A DNA stretch of 64,000 nt from an archaeon. Its GTDB lineage: Archaea; Iainarchaeota; Iainarchaeia; Iainarchaeales; CSSED10-239. Each line of letters begins with the position of its first letter. The first letter of the stretch is position 1. Positions 28,067-36,055 of the stretch are shown piece by piece. Both the position numbers and the translations under genes were made by a program. The stretch lies in assembly GCA_023230325.1 (NCBI GenBank), contig JALNXN010000003.1:1-64000 (forward strand), read 5' to 3'. The notes under the pieces were generated by a model, which saw nothing but the letters and a program-made list of their open reading frames with translations, made no database searches and was not told the origin of the DNA.

Positions 28067-28588
28067 ATGGTTTCTAAAGATCCACTTACTTATAAAGTTT
28101 ACAATTTTGAAAGTGTAATTGATGAGAAATTAGTTAAAGACTTTATAAATGTTTATTCTTACTTTAATGCTAGTAATCCAACCATAAGCAGTATTAATGA
28201 TTTAACTTCCTTTTTACAAAAAAAATTAAGATCTAAAAACTATAGACTATTTATAGCTTATAAAGATAATGTTTCTTGTGCTTTTTTAGAAGGGAAACTT
28301 AAAGATAATTCTTCTTTCCATATTGACCTGTTTAAGGTAAAGGAAGATTCTAAAAATAAAAAAAATAACTACAGAAATCAAAAAATTGGAAAAAAGCTAT
28401 TTTTTCATGCTGTTTCTTACCTAAGTTCTAAAGAAAATATTTCACACTTCCCAATCTCCTCTGTAGTCTTAGATCCTAAGGTGTATGGGATTAGGGAAGA
28501 CTTTATAAAAAGAAAAAACACCTCTAAAAGAATAAGCTATACTTCTAAAAAATACAGCATCTCTGCAATTAGGAAAAAATTAAAATAA
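28067..28588 (+). CDS. GNAT-like protein, diverged
   Basis: 173 residues. The middle shows beta strands YRLFIAYKDNVSCAFLEGKL and a loop-helix NQKIGKKLFFHAVSYL (about 104-119) like the acetyl-CoA pyrophosphate loop (R/Q-x-x-G-x-G/A) of GNAT acetyltransferases, but the second Gly is Lys and an Asn/Lys-rich insert precedes it. The C-terminal 30 residues are strongly basic, as in RNA-binding proteins. It probably shares a transcript with pth2. The call is weak. Confidence 0.4.
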   Translation: MVSKDPLTYKVYNFESVIDEKLVKDFINVYSYFNASNPTISSINDLTSFLQKKLRSKNYRLFIAYKDNVSCAFLEGKLKDNSSFHIDLFKVKEDSKNKKNNYRNQKIGKKLFFHAVSYLSSKENISHFPISSVVLDPKVYGIREDFIKRKNTSKRISYTSKKYSISAIRKKLK

Positions 28589-28704
28589 TTATTAAAAATA
28601 AAAATTAAAGTCAAAAAATAAAAAGATTCAAAATAAATCTAAATAATAAAAAATCTAAAAAGGAAAAGTGTAAACAAAAAAAGAAATTAAAAATATAAAG
28701 AGAC

Positions 28705-28836
28705 TTACATCTTCCTTTCCTTAATTTCATCTAAAGCCTTGATTGCTTGTTCATAAAGTACTCTATTTTTTAGTCCCTTTTCTTTTGCCATTTCTCTTTT
28801 AAGAGAATTAATTATATCTTCTAATTCTAAGTACAT
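28705..28836 (-). CDS. Small helical protein, 43 residues
   Basis: A short open frame begins MYLELEDIINSLKREM and ends with a charged amphipathic helix (EQAIKALDEIKERKM). Codon use matches neighbouring genes (GAA, AAA, AGA, TTA), and it lies 66 bases downstream of hjc on the same strand. Composition with regular Leu/Ile spacing suggests a helical hairpin or coiled coil. No Shine-Dalgarno is evident. Reality is likely but not proven. Confidence 0.55.
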   Translation of the reverse strand: MYLELEDIINSLKREMAKEKGLKNRVLYEQAIKALDEIKERKM

Positions 28837-28902
28837 TTGTTAATCACAATTGCTCTATATCTAATATATAATATATATACAATAACCTTTTTAAGTAGAA
28901 AC

Positions 28903-29307
28903 TTATTTAAGACTTTTAAGAAATTCTTCAAAGATTTTACCATTTTCTATAATTTCTTCTTTTTTAATAGAATATGCTTTTTTTGTTTTATTTAATAAAG
29001 AATAATGTAAAAAATACCACTTATTCTTTCCAAGCCTCCAAGCAATATAAGATTTTAATCCTGAAGTTTCTTCCCAAATTTTTAATTCCTCAATTTGAGA
29101 TTCTTTAATATTCAAATACAATCCTTTCTTTGTCTTACACTCAATTGAAACACCATTACCCTTCTTAATTGCAATCAGGTCAGGGCAAGGTAAGCTACTT
29201 GATCCAGAACCAGCTACCCTAAGAACAGCAAAACCTTTATTATATAACTCTAAAAGAAGTTCTCTTTCAGCATTTGAGCCTTTTTTCTTATTTTTCATCA
29301 TTTCCAT
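28903..29307 (-). CDS. hjc: Holliday junction resolvase
   Basis: Archaeal Hjc nuclease that cuts four-way junctions. The PD-(D/E)xK motifs are all present: KGSNAERELLLEL (catalytic Glu), GFAVLRVAGSGSS, CPDLIAIKKGNG and IECKTKKGLYL. The C-terminal tail after about residue 110 is basic. I start at ATG 29307; further Met codons at 29301 and 29298 and a TTG at 29310 are alternatives. Length is normal. Confidence 0.94.
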   Translation of the reverse strand: MEMMKNKKKGSNAERELLLELYNKGFAVLRVAGSGSSSLPCPDLIAIKKGNGVSIECKTKKGLYLNIKESQIEELKIWEETSGLKSYIAWRLGKNKWYFLHYSLLNKTKKAYSIKKEEIIENGKIFEEFLKSLK

Positions 29308-29548
29308 CAAATTTAGTTAATTTATAAATCTTTTGTTACATAATATAATATACAATAATTAAATTATAAATATTTTATTTTTATAATATAAAATTTAATA
29401 TAACTTAAATAATAAGACAAGTATAATATATAAAGATTCCTGTAATTTACAAGAAAGTAATGTGATTTTAGGGTCTTTTAAAGAAAAACAATTTAAAGTA
29501 TAAAAGAAAAACAGTTTATTTTTAATAAAATTAATTTTTAAAAGTTTT

Positions 29549-29779
29549 ATGAATTCATTACAATTAAAGAAAGGAGATGTGATTTTTCTTCAAGTTATCG
29601 CTAATGCAAAGGAAAGTGAGTTAACTTATAAAGATGGAATTTATAAGATACGACTAAAGTCAAAGGCATTAAAGGGACAAGCAAATAATGAATTAAAAGA
29701 TTATTTTAAGAAGTTAGGTTACAATATTGAAATTATAAAAGGTCAAAAAAATAAACATAAAATAATAAAAATAAACTAA
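29549..29779 (+). CDS. DUF167/YggU family protein
   Basis: 76 residues with the full family pattern: FLQVIANAKESEL, YKIRLKSKALKGQANNELKDYFKK and the closing IEIIKGQKNKHKIIKI. Small alpha/beta proteins of this family are widespread in archaea and bacteria; the function is unknown, with RNA binding suggested by structure. It lies 100 bp upstream of dnaG. Confidence 0.9.
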   Translation: MNSLQLKKGDVIFLQVIANAKESELTYKDGIYKIRLKSKALKGQANNELKDYFKKLGYNIEIIKGQKNKHKIIKIN

Positions 29780-29827
29780 AGATTTATACTTTTTCTTTAA
29801 AAGAACAAAAGATTACTATTCTTGTAC

Positions 29828-29853
29828 TTTATATGTGTCTTTTTACATATAAA
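29828..29853 (+). promoter_or_regulatory. Inverted repeat in the dnaG upstream region
   Basis: TTTATATGT and ACATATAAA form a 9-bp inverted repeat with an 8-base loop, 25 bases before the dnaG start. It contains TATA-like sequence on both strands, so it may be the promoter itself, or an operator; a leader starting downstream would be nearly absent. Confidence 0.35.
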
Positions 29854-29878
29854 AAATTAAAATAGGATGTGATCTTAT

Positions 29879-31711
29879 ATGGGTAAAACCTACTTAGAGA
29901 CAATCAAATATATGATAGTTGCAGACTTTGAAGTTGAGGGATTAGTTGAAAGACCAGATGTTATTGGTGCTATCTTTGGACAATCAGAAGGTCTGTTAGG
30001 CTCTCAATTGGACATTAAAGAATTACAACAAAATGGTAAGATTGGAAGAATAGAAATTACAGTTAACCATTCAAACAACAAAACAAACGGAACTTTAAAA
30101 CTACCTTGCTCTTTGTCAATGGTTGAAACAGCAATCATTGCAGCCTCAATTGAATCAATTGACAAGGTTGGTCCGTGTGACACTTCTTTTAAAATTAAAC
30201 AAATTGAAGACACTAGAGGTCTAAAAAGAAAACAAATTAAAGACAGAGCAATTGATCTTTTAGGAAAGTTAATGCAAGAGGAGATTCCAGACACTAGAGA
30301 GTTGATGGATGAGATTACAGATTCCTTTAAGACAAGAGACATAATTTTGTATGGTCCAGAGAAACTACCTTCAGGTCCAACTATTGAAAATTCTAAAGAA
30401 GTTACTATTGTGGAGGGTAGAGCAGATGTTATTAACATGTTAAAATATGGATTTACAAACATTATTTCTACTGGAGGAGCAAGAGTTCCAAAAACCTTAG
30501 CAGACATTGTTAAAGATAAAGTTGTTACTTTGTTTTTAGATGGAGATAGAGGTGCAGAAATACAGCAAGCTCAACTTCTAAAAGCAATAAGAGTTGATTA
30601 TGTTGCTAGAGCTCCAGATGGTAAAGAAGTTGAAGAATTAACACAAAAGGAAATTAATCAAGCACTTAGAAGAAAAATAAAAGCTAGTTATTTAGAGTCT
30701 TCTTCAAGACCAAGACAACCAGGATTAATTAAGAATACAAAATTTTCTGTAACTCATGAACATAAGTTCAAAAACCAACAATTCCCAAAATCAACCTTTA
30801 CCCCTACTAGGGTAAATGAGCCTAAAAAAACTGATGATTCTTTTTCAAGTATGCTTTCAAGCATTCCAAATGTTGAGAGGGTAGATGTTGATAAACAAGG
30901 CGGTTCTTCTTTTGAACAAAGACAAAACAATAGACACAATTCCAATAACCAAAATAGAGATAGAAATTTTAATAGAAATTCTAACTTTAGACAAAATCAA
31001 AGTAGATCAACAAATAACCAATTTAAACCAAGAGACTATAATCAAAGTTCTTCAGGTGGTAGGGTAAACAACTATGCAGATTCTTCAAAAGGTAATTTAA
31101 ATAATCAAAACAAAGTATATAGCGATTCAAAAGCAGTTGAGGAAAAGATTACAGACTTAAAAAAACAAATAACTTTAAAACAAAAAGTTGAGGATGCAAT
31201 TAAGAAATTAAATATTACTAGCAGACCAGAACAGATTAGAGTTTCTAAAAGAGAAGATAGTCTAAGTCCATTAACTAGCAAACAAGAAGCTAACACAGTT
31301 ACAAGCCAAGCTCAAAGTAAGGTAGACTCTAAAGATAACCAAGAAACACAGAAACAAAAAACCCCTGAGAAAAAAGAGCTCCCAAAAAAGCCAATAGTTT
31401 TACCAAAATTGACTGAAAAAATTTCTAAAAACTTTATTAAGATTTTAGAAGAAGTGGATGGAAAAAACACTTCCAGAATTTTAAATGAGAAGTTTAGAAG
31501 AATTGGTAGTTCAAAAAATTCTGATCTAGAGTATAAATTGAAAGGCTTTAAACAAAATAAGATTTTTGCAGTTGTCACTGATAAAGATCCAGATGCAGAT
31601 TTTATAAATTTGTGTAAAGAAAAAGGTGTTTTGTTTTTGGTTGTTCCTAAATCTAAAATAAAAGAAGACAAAGAAATAAACATTGTAACTTACAATGATT
31701 TAAAAAAATAA
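29879..31711 (+). CDS. dnaG: DnaG-type primase with long disordered linker
   Basis: Archaeal DnaG, an RNA-synthesising Toprim protein that also associates with the exosome. The N-terminal conserved domain is followed by Toprim motifs: VEGRAD with Glu179, STGGARVPKTLAD, and LDGDRGAE with Asp221 and Asp223. A long low-complexity region (about 270-500) is rich in Asn, Gln, Ser and Arg. A C-terminal domain from about 505 (ITEKISKNFIKILEEVDG-like helices, then FAVVTDKDPDADF) resembles the usual DnaG end. 610 residues is longer than the ~400-450 of many archaeal DnaG proteins, mainly because of the linker. The Shine-Dalgarno site is AGGATGTGAT. Confidence 0.93.
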   Translation: MGKTYLETIKYMIVADFEVEGLVERPDVIGAIFGQSEGLLGSQLDIKELQQNGKIGRIEITVNHSNNKTNGTLKLPCSLSMVETAIIAASIESIDKVGPCDTSFKIKQIEDTRGLKRKQIKDRAIDLLGKLMQEEIPDTRELMDEITDSFKTRDIILYGPEKLPSGPTIENSKEVTIVEGRADVINMLKYGFTNIISTGGARVPKTLADIVKDKVVTLFLDGDRGAEIQQAQLLKAIRVDYVARAPDGKEVEELTQKEINQALRRKIKASYLESSSRPRQPGLIKNTKFSVTHEHKFKNQQFPKSTFTPTRVNEPKKTDDSFSSMLSSIPNVERVDVDKQGGSSFEQRQNNRHNSNNQNRDRNFNRNSNFRQNQSRSTNNQFKPRDYNQSSSGGRVNNYADSSKGNLNNQNKVYSDSKAVEEKITDLKKQITLKQKVEDAIKKLNITSRPEQIRVSKREDSLSPLTSKQEANTVTSQAQSKVDSKDNQETQKQKTPEKKELPKKPIVLPKLTEKISKNFIKILEEVDGKNTSRILNEKFRRIGSSKNSDLEYKLKGFKQNKIFAVVTDKDPDADFINLCKEKGVLFLVVPKSKIKEDKEINIVTYNDLKK

Positions 31712-31725
31712 ATAAAAAAGAAGAT

Positions 31726-32142
31726 TTATTTTTTCTTCTTTTTTCTAACAACTCTTTTTGTGCTTTTAATAACTGGTTTTACAATTGCCTTTTCTTCTCT
31801 TTTCTTAATAGTTCTAGCTTGGAAGATAAAGTCTCCAACTATTATTAACAACACAGCAAGTAGTACTTCTATAATTTCTTTAATATATACTTTAAGATAT
31901 TGTCCAGTACTTAATTCAACTTGGTTAGATCTAATTACAACATTTAACCCGTCAGATACATTTGCTTTACAAGTATCAATTACGCTTGGATCAAATTTAG
32001 ATACTTCAATACAAGCCTTGTATTCCTGAATAAATTCAACATCATTAAATATATTTACTACAGAAAGTAATAGAAAGAATATTCCAAAAACGAATATAAA
32101 AGCACCAACTATTTTTGTTAAATACATTTTATTTTCTGACAT
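31726..32142 (-). CDS. Two-helix membrane protein with basic tail
   Basis: 138 residues, unrecognised. Transmembrane segments at about 8-29 and 87-104 flank an exposed loop with two Cys (Cys43 and Cys58) that could form a disulfide. The C-terminal 30 residues are strongly basic (ending RRVV-type then a Lys run). GGTGAT lies seven bases before the ATG, fitting the Shine-Dalgarno form seen elsewhere here. Converges with dnaG. Confidence 0.7.
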   Translation of the reverse strand: MSENKMYLTKIVGAFIFVFGIFFLLLSVVNIFNDVEFIQEYKACIEVSKFDPSVIDTCKANVSDGLNVVIRSNQVELSTGQYLKVYIKEIIEVLLAVLLIIVGDFIFQARTIKKREEKAIVKPVIKSTKRVVRKKKKK

Positions 32143-32596
32143 TCTTAAATCACCTTTTTTTAATTAAAATTTTATAATTATATATAACAAATTGTTTATT
32201 TAAATCTTTTCTTTTTTATAGTTTTTAGAAGATTATATAAAAAGTGAAATATTTGTTATATAAGTTAAGTTGATAGGTTATTATTTGGTGTGCTCATGTA
32301 ATTTTAATACCAATTAATAATAAAGACAAAAATATATTATTATAGTATTTTTTAAACAAATTCCAATTGTGCAGGGTTCTGTAAGCTATCAATATTTACA
32401 ATCAGTTTCTATTTCATAGTCATCAAACACACTAACCCAAACCCCATAAAAGTCAACTTAATCCTAAAATTCTTACCTCGTCTAAAAATAACAAAAAATA
32501 GCTTTTAAAAGAACTAATTTTAATAATTTTTAAAAAAGAAAACCAAGATTTTTACAAATACTAAATATTATATAGTTTTTGTTATATAATATAAGT
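32143..32596. other. 454 bp gap between divergent genes
   Basis: This divergent promoter region serves 31726-32142 (minus) and the operon at 32597 (plus). Sequence 32350-32480 is less AT-rich than the flanks and holds a possible but imperfect C/D box RNA on the minus strand. A TATA-like stretch (32569-32590) lies just before the operon start. No coding frame was found. Confidence 0.5.
32368..32430 (-). ncRNA. Possible C/D box sRNA (imperfect)
   Basis: Read on the minus strand: C-like box TTGATGA (32426-32420), D' CTGA (32405-32402), C'-like TTGATAG (32392-32386) and CTGC (32374-32371) in the D position, enclosed by TGTG/CACA. Spacings suit a C/D sRNA, but the first C-box base and the last D-box base break the consensus. 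A low-confidence candidate. Confidence 0.25.
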
Positions 32597-33175
32597 ATGT
32601 CAGATGATAAAAATTCAAAAATAGAGATCTCATATAATGATCTAGTTAAACAAATAATTGATGCATTTACTAGAAAAGACTTAGAAAAGTTACATATTTT
32701 AGAAAACCAAGCAATAGAAAATGCAGTTATGGCTTATGATAGATTATTTGCAGAGATTGGAATTGCAATCTATGGAATTAGAAAATTAGATTCAAAAATG
32801 CACATCTCTTCTAAAGAGTCTTGGGTAAACAATTCTAAGGAGATTTTAAAAATACTACATTCTTTTTTAGAAACAGAGAATGTTGAACAAAAGAAAATAA
32901 ACATTTCAAAAGTAATTCAAATTATAAAAGACACAGACAAACAACTTGGAAGATATGTTACCCATGTAATTTCAGATGCAAGTGTAAAATTAGCTTCTTC
33001 TGCTTATGCTTTTGGATTGTCAGCTTCTCAAGCTTCTTCTTTATTTAATTGTGATAAAGAGCAATTAATGAATTATTTAGGTGCAACAAAAATGTCTGAT
33101 GAAGACAAACAATTTAAAAGTATAAAAGAGAGATTACATCTTTTAGAAGTGATGTCAAAGAATGATAAAATATGA
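32597..33175 (+). CDS. Helical protein upstream of PIN protein
   Basis: 192 residues from ATG 32597 (MSDDKNSKIE); an in-frame TTG at 32579 is less likely. Almost wholly helical; the helix EISYNDLVKQIIDAF opens it and SAYAFGLSASQASSLFNCD near 140-158 is a conserved-looking turn. No known family recognised. The stop overlaps the start of the PIN gene (ATGA), so the two are translationally coupled and may form a complex. Could be an adaptor or regulator of the PIN protein. Confidence 0.7.
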   Translation: MSDDKNSKIEISYNDLVKQIIDAFTRKDLEKLHILENQAIENAVMAYDRLFAEIGIAIYGIRKLDSKMHISSKESWVNNSKEILKILHSFLETENVEQKKINISKVIQIIKDTDKQLGRYVTHVISDASVKLASSAYAFGLSASQASSLFNCDKEQLMNYLGATKMSDEDKQFKSIKERLHLLEVMSKNDKI

Positions 33176-33840
33176 AAATAGTTTTTGATTCAGGAGTGTT
33201 AATTAGTTTCTCAGAAACATGCTTTTTATCTTTATTTAAAGGTTTAAGAGACAATCTAGGGGAATTTATAATTACTAAAAATGTAAAATATGAGGTGATT
33301 GATAGACCCAAAAATGTTATGAGATTTAAATTAAGTTCAATTAGAATTGACGAACAGCTAATGGGTGGAATTTTTACAGTTGCACAAGGCAGTAAAGAGC
33401 TAGATAAGGTTACTAAGAAAATAATAGAATTAACAAACAACATGTTCTATGTTAGAGGAAAACCAATTAAGATAATTCAGATTGGGGAAGCTGAAAGTCT
33501 AGCTTTAATAGGGCTTACAGAAGCAAGTTATTTAGCAGTTGATGAGAGAACAACAAGGATGTTGATTGAAGAGCCTTATGCTTTACTTTCTATTTTTAAA
33601 AGAAAATATAATACTGGTAATATTAATTTTGATAAAAATAAATATCTAAAATTTAAAGAAATTATTGGAAATGTTCAGTCTGTAAGGTCTGTTGATCTTT
33701 TTTCATATGCTTATAAGAATAATTTAATAACAGATGTTTACAAGGACAAAGATGCTTTAAAAGCAGTTTTATATGCTTTAAAGTTTAAGGGTTGTGCAGT
33801 TTCTTTTGAAGAAATTAATCAATATGTTTCTGAAATGTAA
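33172..33840 (+). CDS. PIN-domain protein
   Basis: 222 residues. The PIN nuclease acid residues are visible: Asp6 (VFDSGVLIS), Glu in YEVID (about 41), Glu in GEAESLAL (about 107-114) and Asp in LAVDERTTRML (about 125). PIN proteins are Mg2+/Mn2+-dependent ribonucleases in toxin-antitoxin pairs, rRNA maturation and decay. This one is longer than VapC toxins (~130), with ~80 extra C-terminal residues, and its partner upstream is much larger than a typical VapB. It is coupled to that partner and followed 11 bp later by 33852. Confidence 0.78.
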   Translation: MKIVFDSGVLISFSETCFLSLFKGLRDNLGEFIITKNVKYEVIDRPKNVMRFKLSSIRIDEQLMGGIFTVAQGSKELDKVTKKIIELTNNMFYVRGKPIKIIQIGEAESLALIGLTEASYLAVDERTTRMLIEEPYALLSIFKRKYNTGNINFDKNKYLKFKEIIGNVQSVRSVDLFSYAYKNNLITDVYKDKDALKAVLYALKFKGCAVSFEEINQYVSEM

Positions 33841-33851
33841 AATGATTGCTT

Positions 33852-34799
33852 ATGAAAATTATAAAAAAAGATAATAACTATATTTTAAAAGGTAATGAGA
33901 GTGAGATTGGTTTAGTTGATAGATTAGAAGGTATTGAGTTAGATGTTATAGAAGTTAATGAGGTTGTTTTTGTTTTATCTAAAGTAATTTCTAAAAACAA
34001 AACAAAAGACTTAGATAATTTTAGAAGTTCTTTTGAAAAAGGAAAAGACTTTGAAAAAGGAAAAGACTCTCTTCTAGAAGTTAAAGATAAGATTTTACAG
34101 ATCCTAAATAATAGAGACATCTCTGTAAAGGACAAAGTTGAGGGTAGATTTGAAAAATTGTTTTTAAGAGATGTAGATTTACCAATTTTCAAAAAAATGA
34201 TTAAAGATAATGAGATAATTTTATTTAAATTATCCCAAAAATATAAAAGAAATATCTATAAGGTTAATGAGGGTTTAGAAGATTTAAAAGAACCTGCACA
34301 TGAGGAAGTTAACTTTAAAGAGCCAATTTCTAAAATTAACACTTATGATGAAATAAATTTTAAAAAAAATGCCATAGATAAAACTAATGGTAATAAAACC
34401 AATTCTGATAGTAATTCCAAAAGTAATACCAACAATTTAGACTTTAAAACTGCTGATGACTACAAAGACTCATTTTCTTTCTTTGACAACAACCAATACA
34501 TAATAATTAAAAACCAAAACCTAGCTTTACACTTTTCAGAAAAATATAAAGAAAAAATTAAGAATAACGAGATTGTTGGGCTTAAGTCTTTTGATGGCAA
34601 CTACTATGTTATTTCTTTTGAGTTACTTTCAGAAATTAAAAATAAGATTTTAAATTTAAAAATGTCTTCAACTTTTAATATTGAGGAACTTTCAAGCAAA
34701 TTAAGTTTAGATAAAGATGTTACAAAAATAACCTTAGAAATATTAAAGGAAGAGTGTTTAGTTATTGAAAAGAAAAAAAATCTTTTTCAATTTGTTTAA
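33852..34799 (+). CDS. Hypothetical protein with internal duplication and winged-helix-like end
   Basis: 315 residues from ATG 33852; a TTG at 33846 is also in frame. The protein seems to hold two copies of a unit: a short beta stretch (NNYILKGNES at the start; NQYIIIKNQN near 213) followed by a helical wHTH-like part (EVKDKILQILNNRDISVKDK near 72; EIKNKILNLKMSSTFNIEEL near 256). An acidic/Asn-rich linker joins them. The last 45 residues look like a winged helix. No family recognised. Part of the PIN operon. Confidence 0.6.
   Translation: MKIIKKDNNYILKGNESEIGLVDRLEGIELDVIEVNEVVFVLSKVISKNKTKDLDNFRSSFEKGKDFEKGKDSLLEVKDKILQILNNRDISVKDKVEGRFEKLFLRDVDLPIFKKMIKDNEIILFKLSQKYKRNIYKVNEGLEDLKEPAHEEVNFKEPISKINTYDEINFKKNAIDKTNGNKTNSDSNSKSNTNNLDFKTADDYKDSFSFFDNNQYIIIKNQNLALHFSEKYKEKIKNNEIVGLKSFDGNYYVISFELLSEIKNKILNLKMSSTFNIEELSSKLSLDKDVTKITLEILKEECLVIEKKKNLFQFV
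34032..34067 (+). repeat. In-frame 18 bp tandem duplication
   Basis: Two exact 18-mers (TTTGAAAAAGGAAAAGAC) inside the 33852 gene encode the repeated hexapeptide FEKGKD. A recent slippage event, in frame and probably harmless. Confidence 0.9.
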
Positions 34800-34821
34800 A
34801 TAAAGAGGATGTGAAGATAAG

Positions 34822-35022
34822 ATGGATATTATAACAATTATTTTATTGTGTGCAATTGGTGTTTTTGTTATTGGAAATATTTTAGTTTCAATTATGCTTA
34901 AAAGAACAAAACAAACTTTATCTTTTGGAAATTCCTATAATGCAAAAATAGATGTTTTAAAATCAAAGATAGATGTTTTAAACAACAGAGTTACAAGATT
35001 AGAAGCAAATCTTAAGAAATAG
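34822..35022 (+). CDS. Small membrane-anchored coiled-coil protein
   Basis: 66 residues: one hydrophobic helix (4-25) then a short coiled coil (about 42-66, IDVLKSKIDVLNNRVTRLE). GAGGATGTGA precedes the ATG. It is the last gene of the PIN operon and could tether the complex to the membrane, which is inference. Its stop codon touches the 3' end of the C/D box sRNA on the other strand. Confidence 0.65.
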   Translation: MDIITIILLCAIGVFVIGNILVSIMLKRTKQTLSFGNSYNAKIDVLKSKIDVLNNRVTRLEANLKK

Positions 35023-35081
35023 GCTCAGCCCGCCCATCTATCATCATAAAATCAGCAGGTGTTCAAATTATCATCATTGCC
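35022..35081 (-). ncRNA. C/D box sRNA, predicted 2'-O-methylation guide for 16S C1402
   Basis: On the minus strand all four boxes are perfect: C ATGATGA (35077-35071), D' CTGA, C' ATGATGA, D CTGA (35028-35025), closed by GGC/GCC ends; total 60 bases, standard for archaeal C/D sRNAs that guide fibrillarin. The stretch before box D (GATGGGCGGG) pairs with the universal 16S sequence CCGCCCGUC (E. coli 1399-1407) over nine pairs including one G-U. By the N+5 rule this places the methyl on C1402, which human SNORD43 also targets in 18S rRNA. The target of the D' guide was not found. Confidence 0.88.
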
Positions 35082-35167
35082 ATAAATATATATTGCTTAG
35101 AAAGCTTTTTATTCTGTAACCATAAGCTTTAAAAAAAGTATGAGCTTAATAAATTATAGTGTTTGTT

Positions 35168-35839
35168 ATGAATATACCATTGATTGTTCAAGAGTTACTT
35201 AAGAGAGTAAAAGAAGAGCAGATAATCTCTATTTGTGCTTTTGAAAAAGATATTGAACTGATTGATGAGTTAGTAAAGATTTTAATTATTGAAAAAAAGA
35301 ACCTCTTTTTTGTACCAATCAATTCAAGGCAAGCAAAACAATTAAGTGATCTTGGTCAAAAGACAATCTCCTTAAACGATAGAGAAATTGACGTTGCTAT
35401 AGAGTTTGTGGATGGTGTTGATCAATATTATAATTTTTTTAAGAAGAAAACAAATTCTTTTATAAGGGATAAGATGATAAGTCAATCTGCTCTAAACCTA
35501 ATTGTTGTTGTTAACAATCACAATTTTAAAGAAGAAATAGATTCTGATATTTATGTTGAGATTAGTTCTTTTGCTTGGCAGAGAACAATTTCTAATCTTC
35601 AAAGTTATGGGCTTGCAAGAATTGTAAGTGATGTTGATGGTAATTTTTTTAAAACAGAAATGGGTCATTATTTAGCAAGAATAACAATTGATAAGAACAT
35701 AATTCTTGAGGACTTTGAATATTCTGTAAGAAACATTCCTGGAGTTTTAGAGACTGGTTTATTTTTGGGTTTAGCAGACACAATTTTTGTGTACTTTGAG
35801 GAAGAGAACAGATTAGAGATTAAGACAAGAGCTAAATAA
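35168..35839 (+). CDS. rpiA: Ribose-5-phosphate isomerase A, diverged
   Basis: Interconverts ribose-5-P and ribulose-5-P. RpiA features: the acidic motif VDGVDQ (compare IDGADEVD, both Asp kept), then KKKTNSFIRDK in place of the usual KGGGGALLREK, and the strong closing GVLETGLFLGLADTIFV (compare GVVENGLFLGMADIVIV). The catalytic Lys is plausible, the Gly loop is lost and the second catalytic acid is Asp instead of Glu. Starting at ATG 35168 (MNIPLIVQ) gives 223 residues, normal for RpiA; GTG 35159 is an alternative. The N-terminal substrate-binding GSGST region is not obvious. Confidence 0.72.
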   Translation: MNIPLIVQELLKRVKEEQIISICAFEKDIELIDELVKILIIEKKNLFFVPINSRQAKQLSDLGQKTISLNDREIDVAIEFVDGVDQYYNFFKKKTNSFIRDKMISQSALNLIVVVNNHNFKEEIDSDIYVEISSFAWQRTISNLQSYGLARIVSDVDGNFFKTEMGHYLARITIDKNIILEDFEYSVRNIPGVLETGLFLGLADTIFVYFEEENRLEIKTRAK

Positions 35840-35857
35840 TTTATAATTAGAGGACAA

Positions 35858-35995
35858 TTTTTAATTTAAAAGCATGATTTCTAATTTAAAGTGTGGTTTG
35901 TGATAAGTAGAATTTGATTTTCAATTAGATGAGTGGGTTTTTCAATTTGAAGAGTAGCTTCTAATTAGAAGAGTAGTTTTTAATTTAGAAATATA
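35858..35995 (+). repeat. Degenerate ~20 bp tandem repeats
   Basis: About six diverged units with consensus near TTTYTAATTTRAAGAGTAG begin at 35858, 35878, 35918, 35938, 35958 and 35977. Each unit is itself nearly palindromic; the unit at 35958 contains CTTCTAATTAGAAG, a perfect 14-bp palindrome. They lie between rpiA and tRNA-Met, in a gap with no gene. Confidence 0.7.
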
Positions 35996-36055
35996 TATAA
36001 ATAATTTGTTTCTAAAATATATAGATCTTATTTTTAAAAACAAGTAAAATATTGT

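Noticed and set aside
30004-30507. 167-residue minus-strand frame within dnaG
   Set aside because: Antisense to the Toprim domain; no independent support.
33172-33840. Classical VapBC toxin-antitoxin pair
   Set aside because: The PIN protein is 222 residues and its partner 192 residues with no AbrB/RHH motif, unlike VapB antitoxins.
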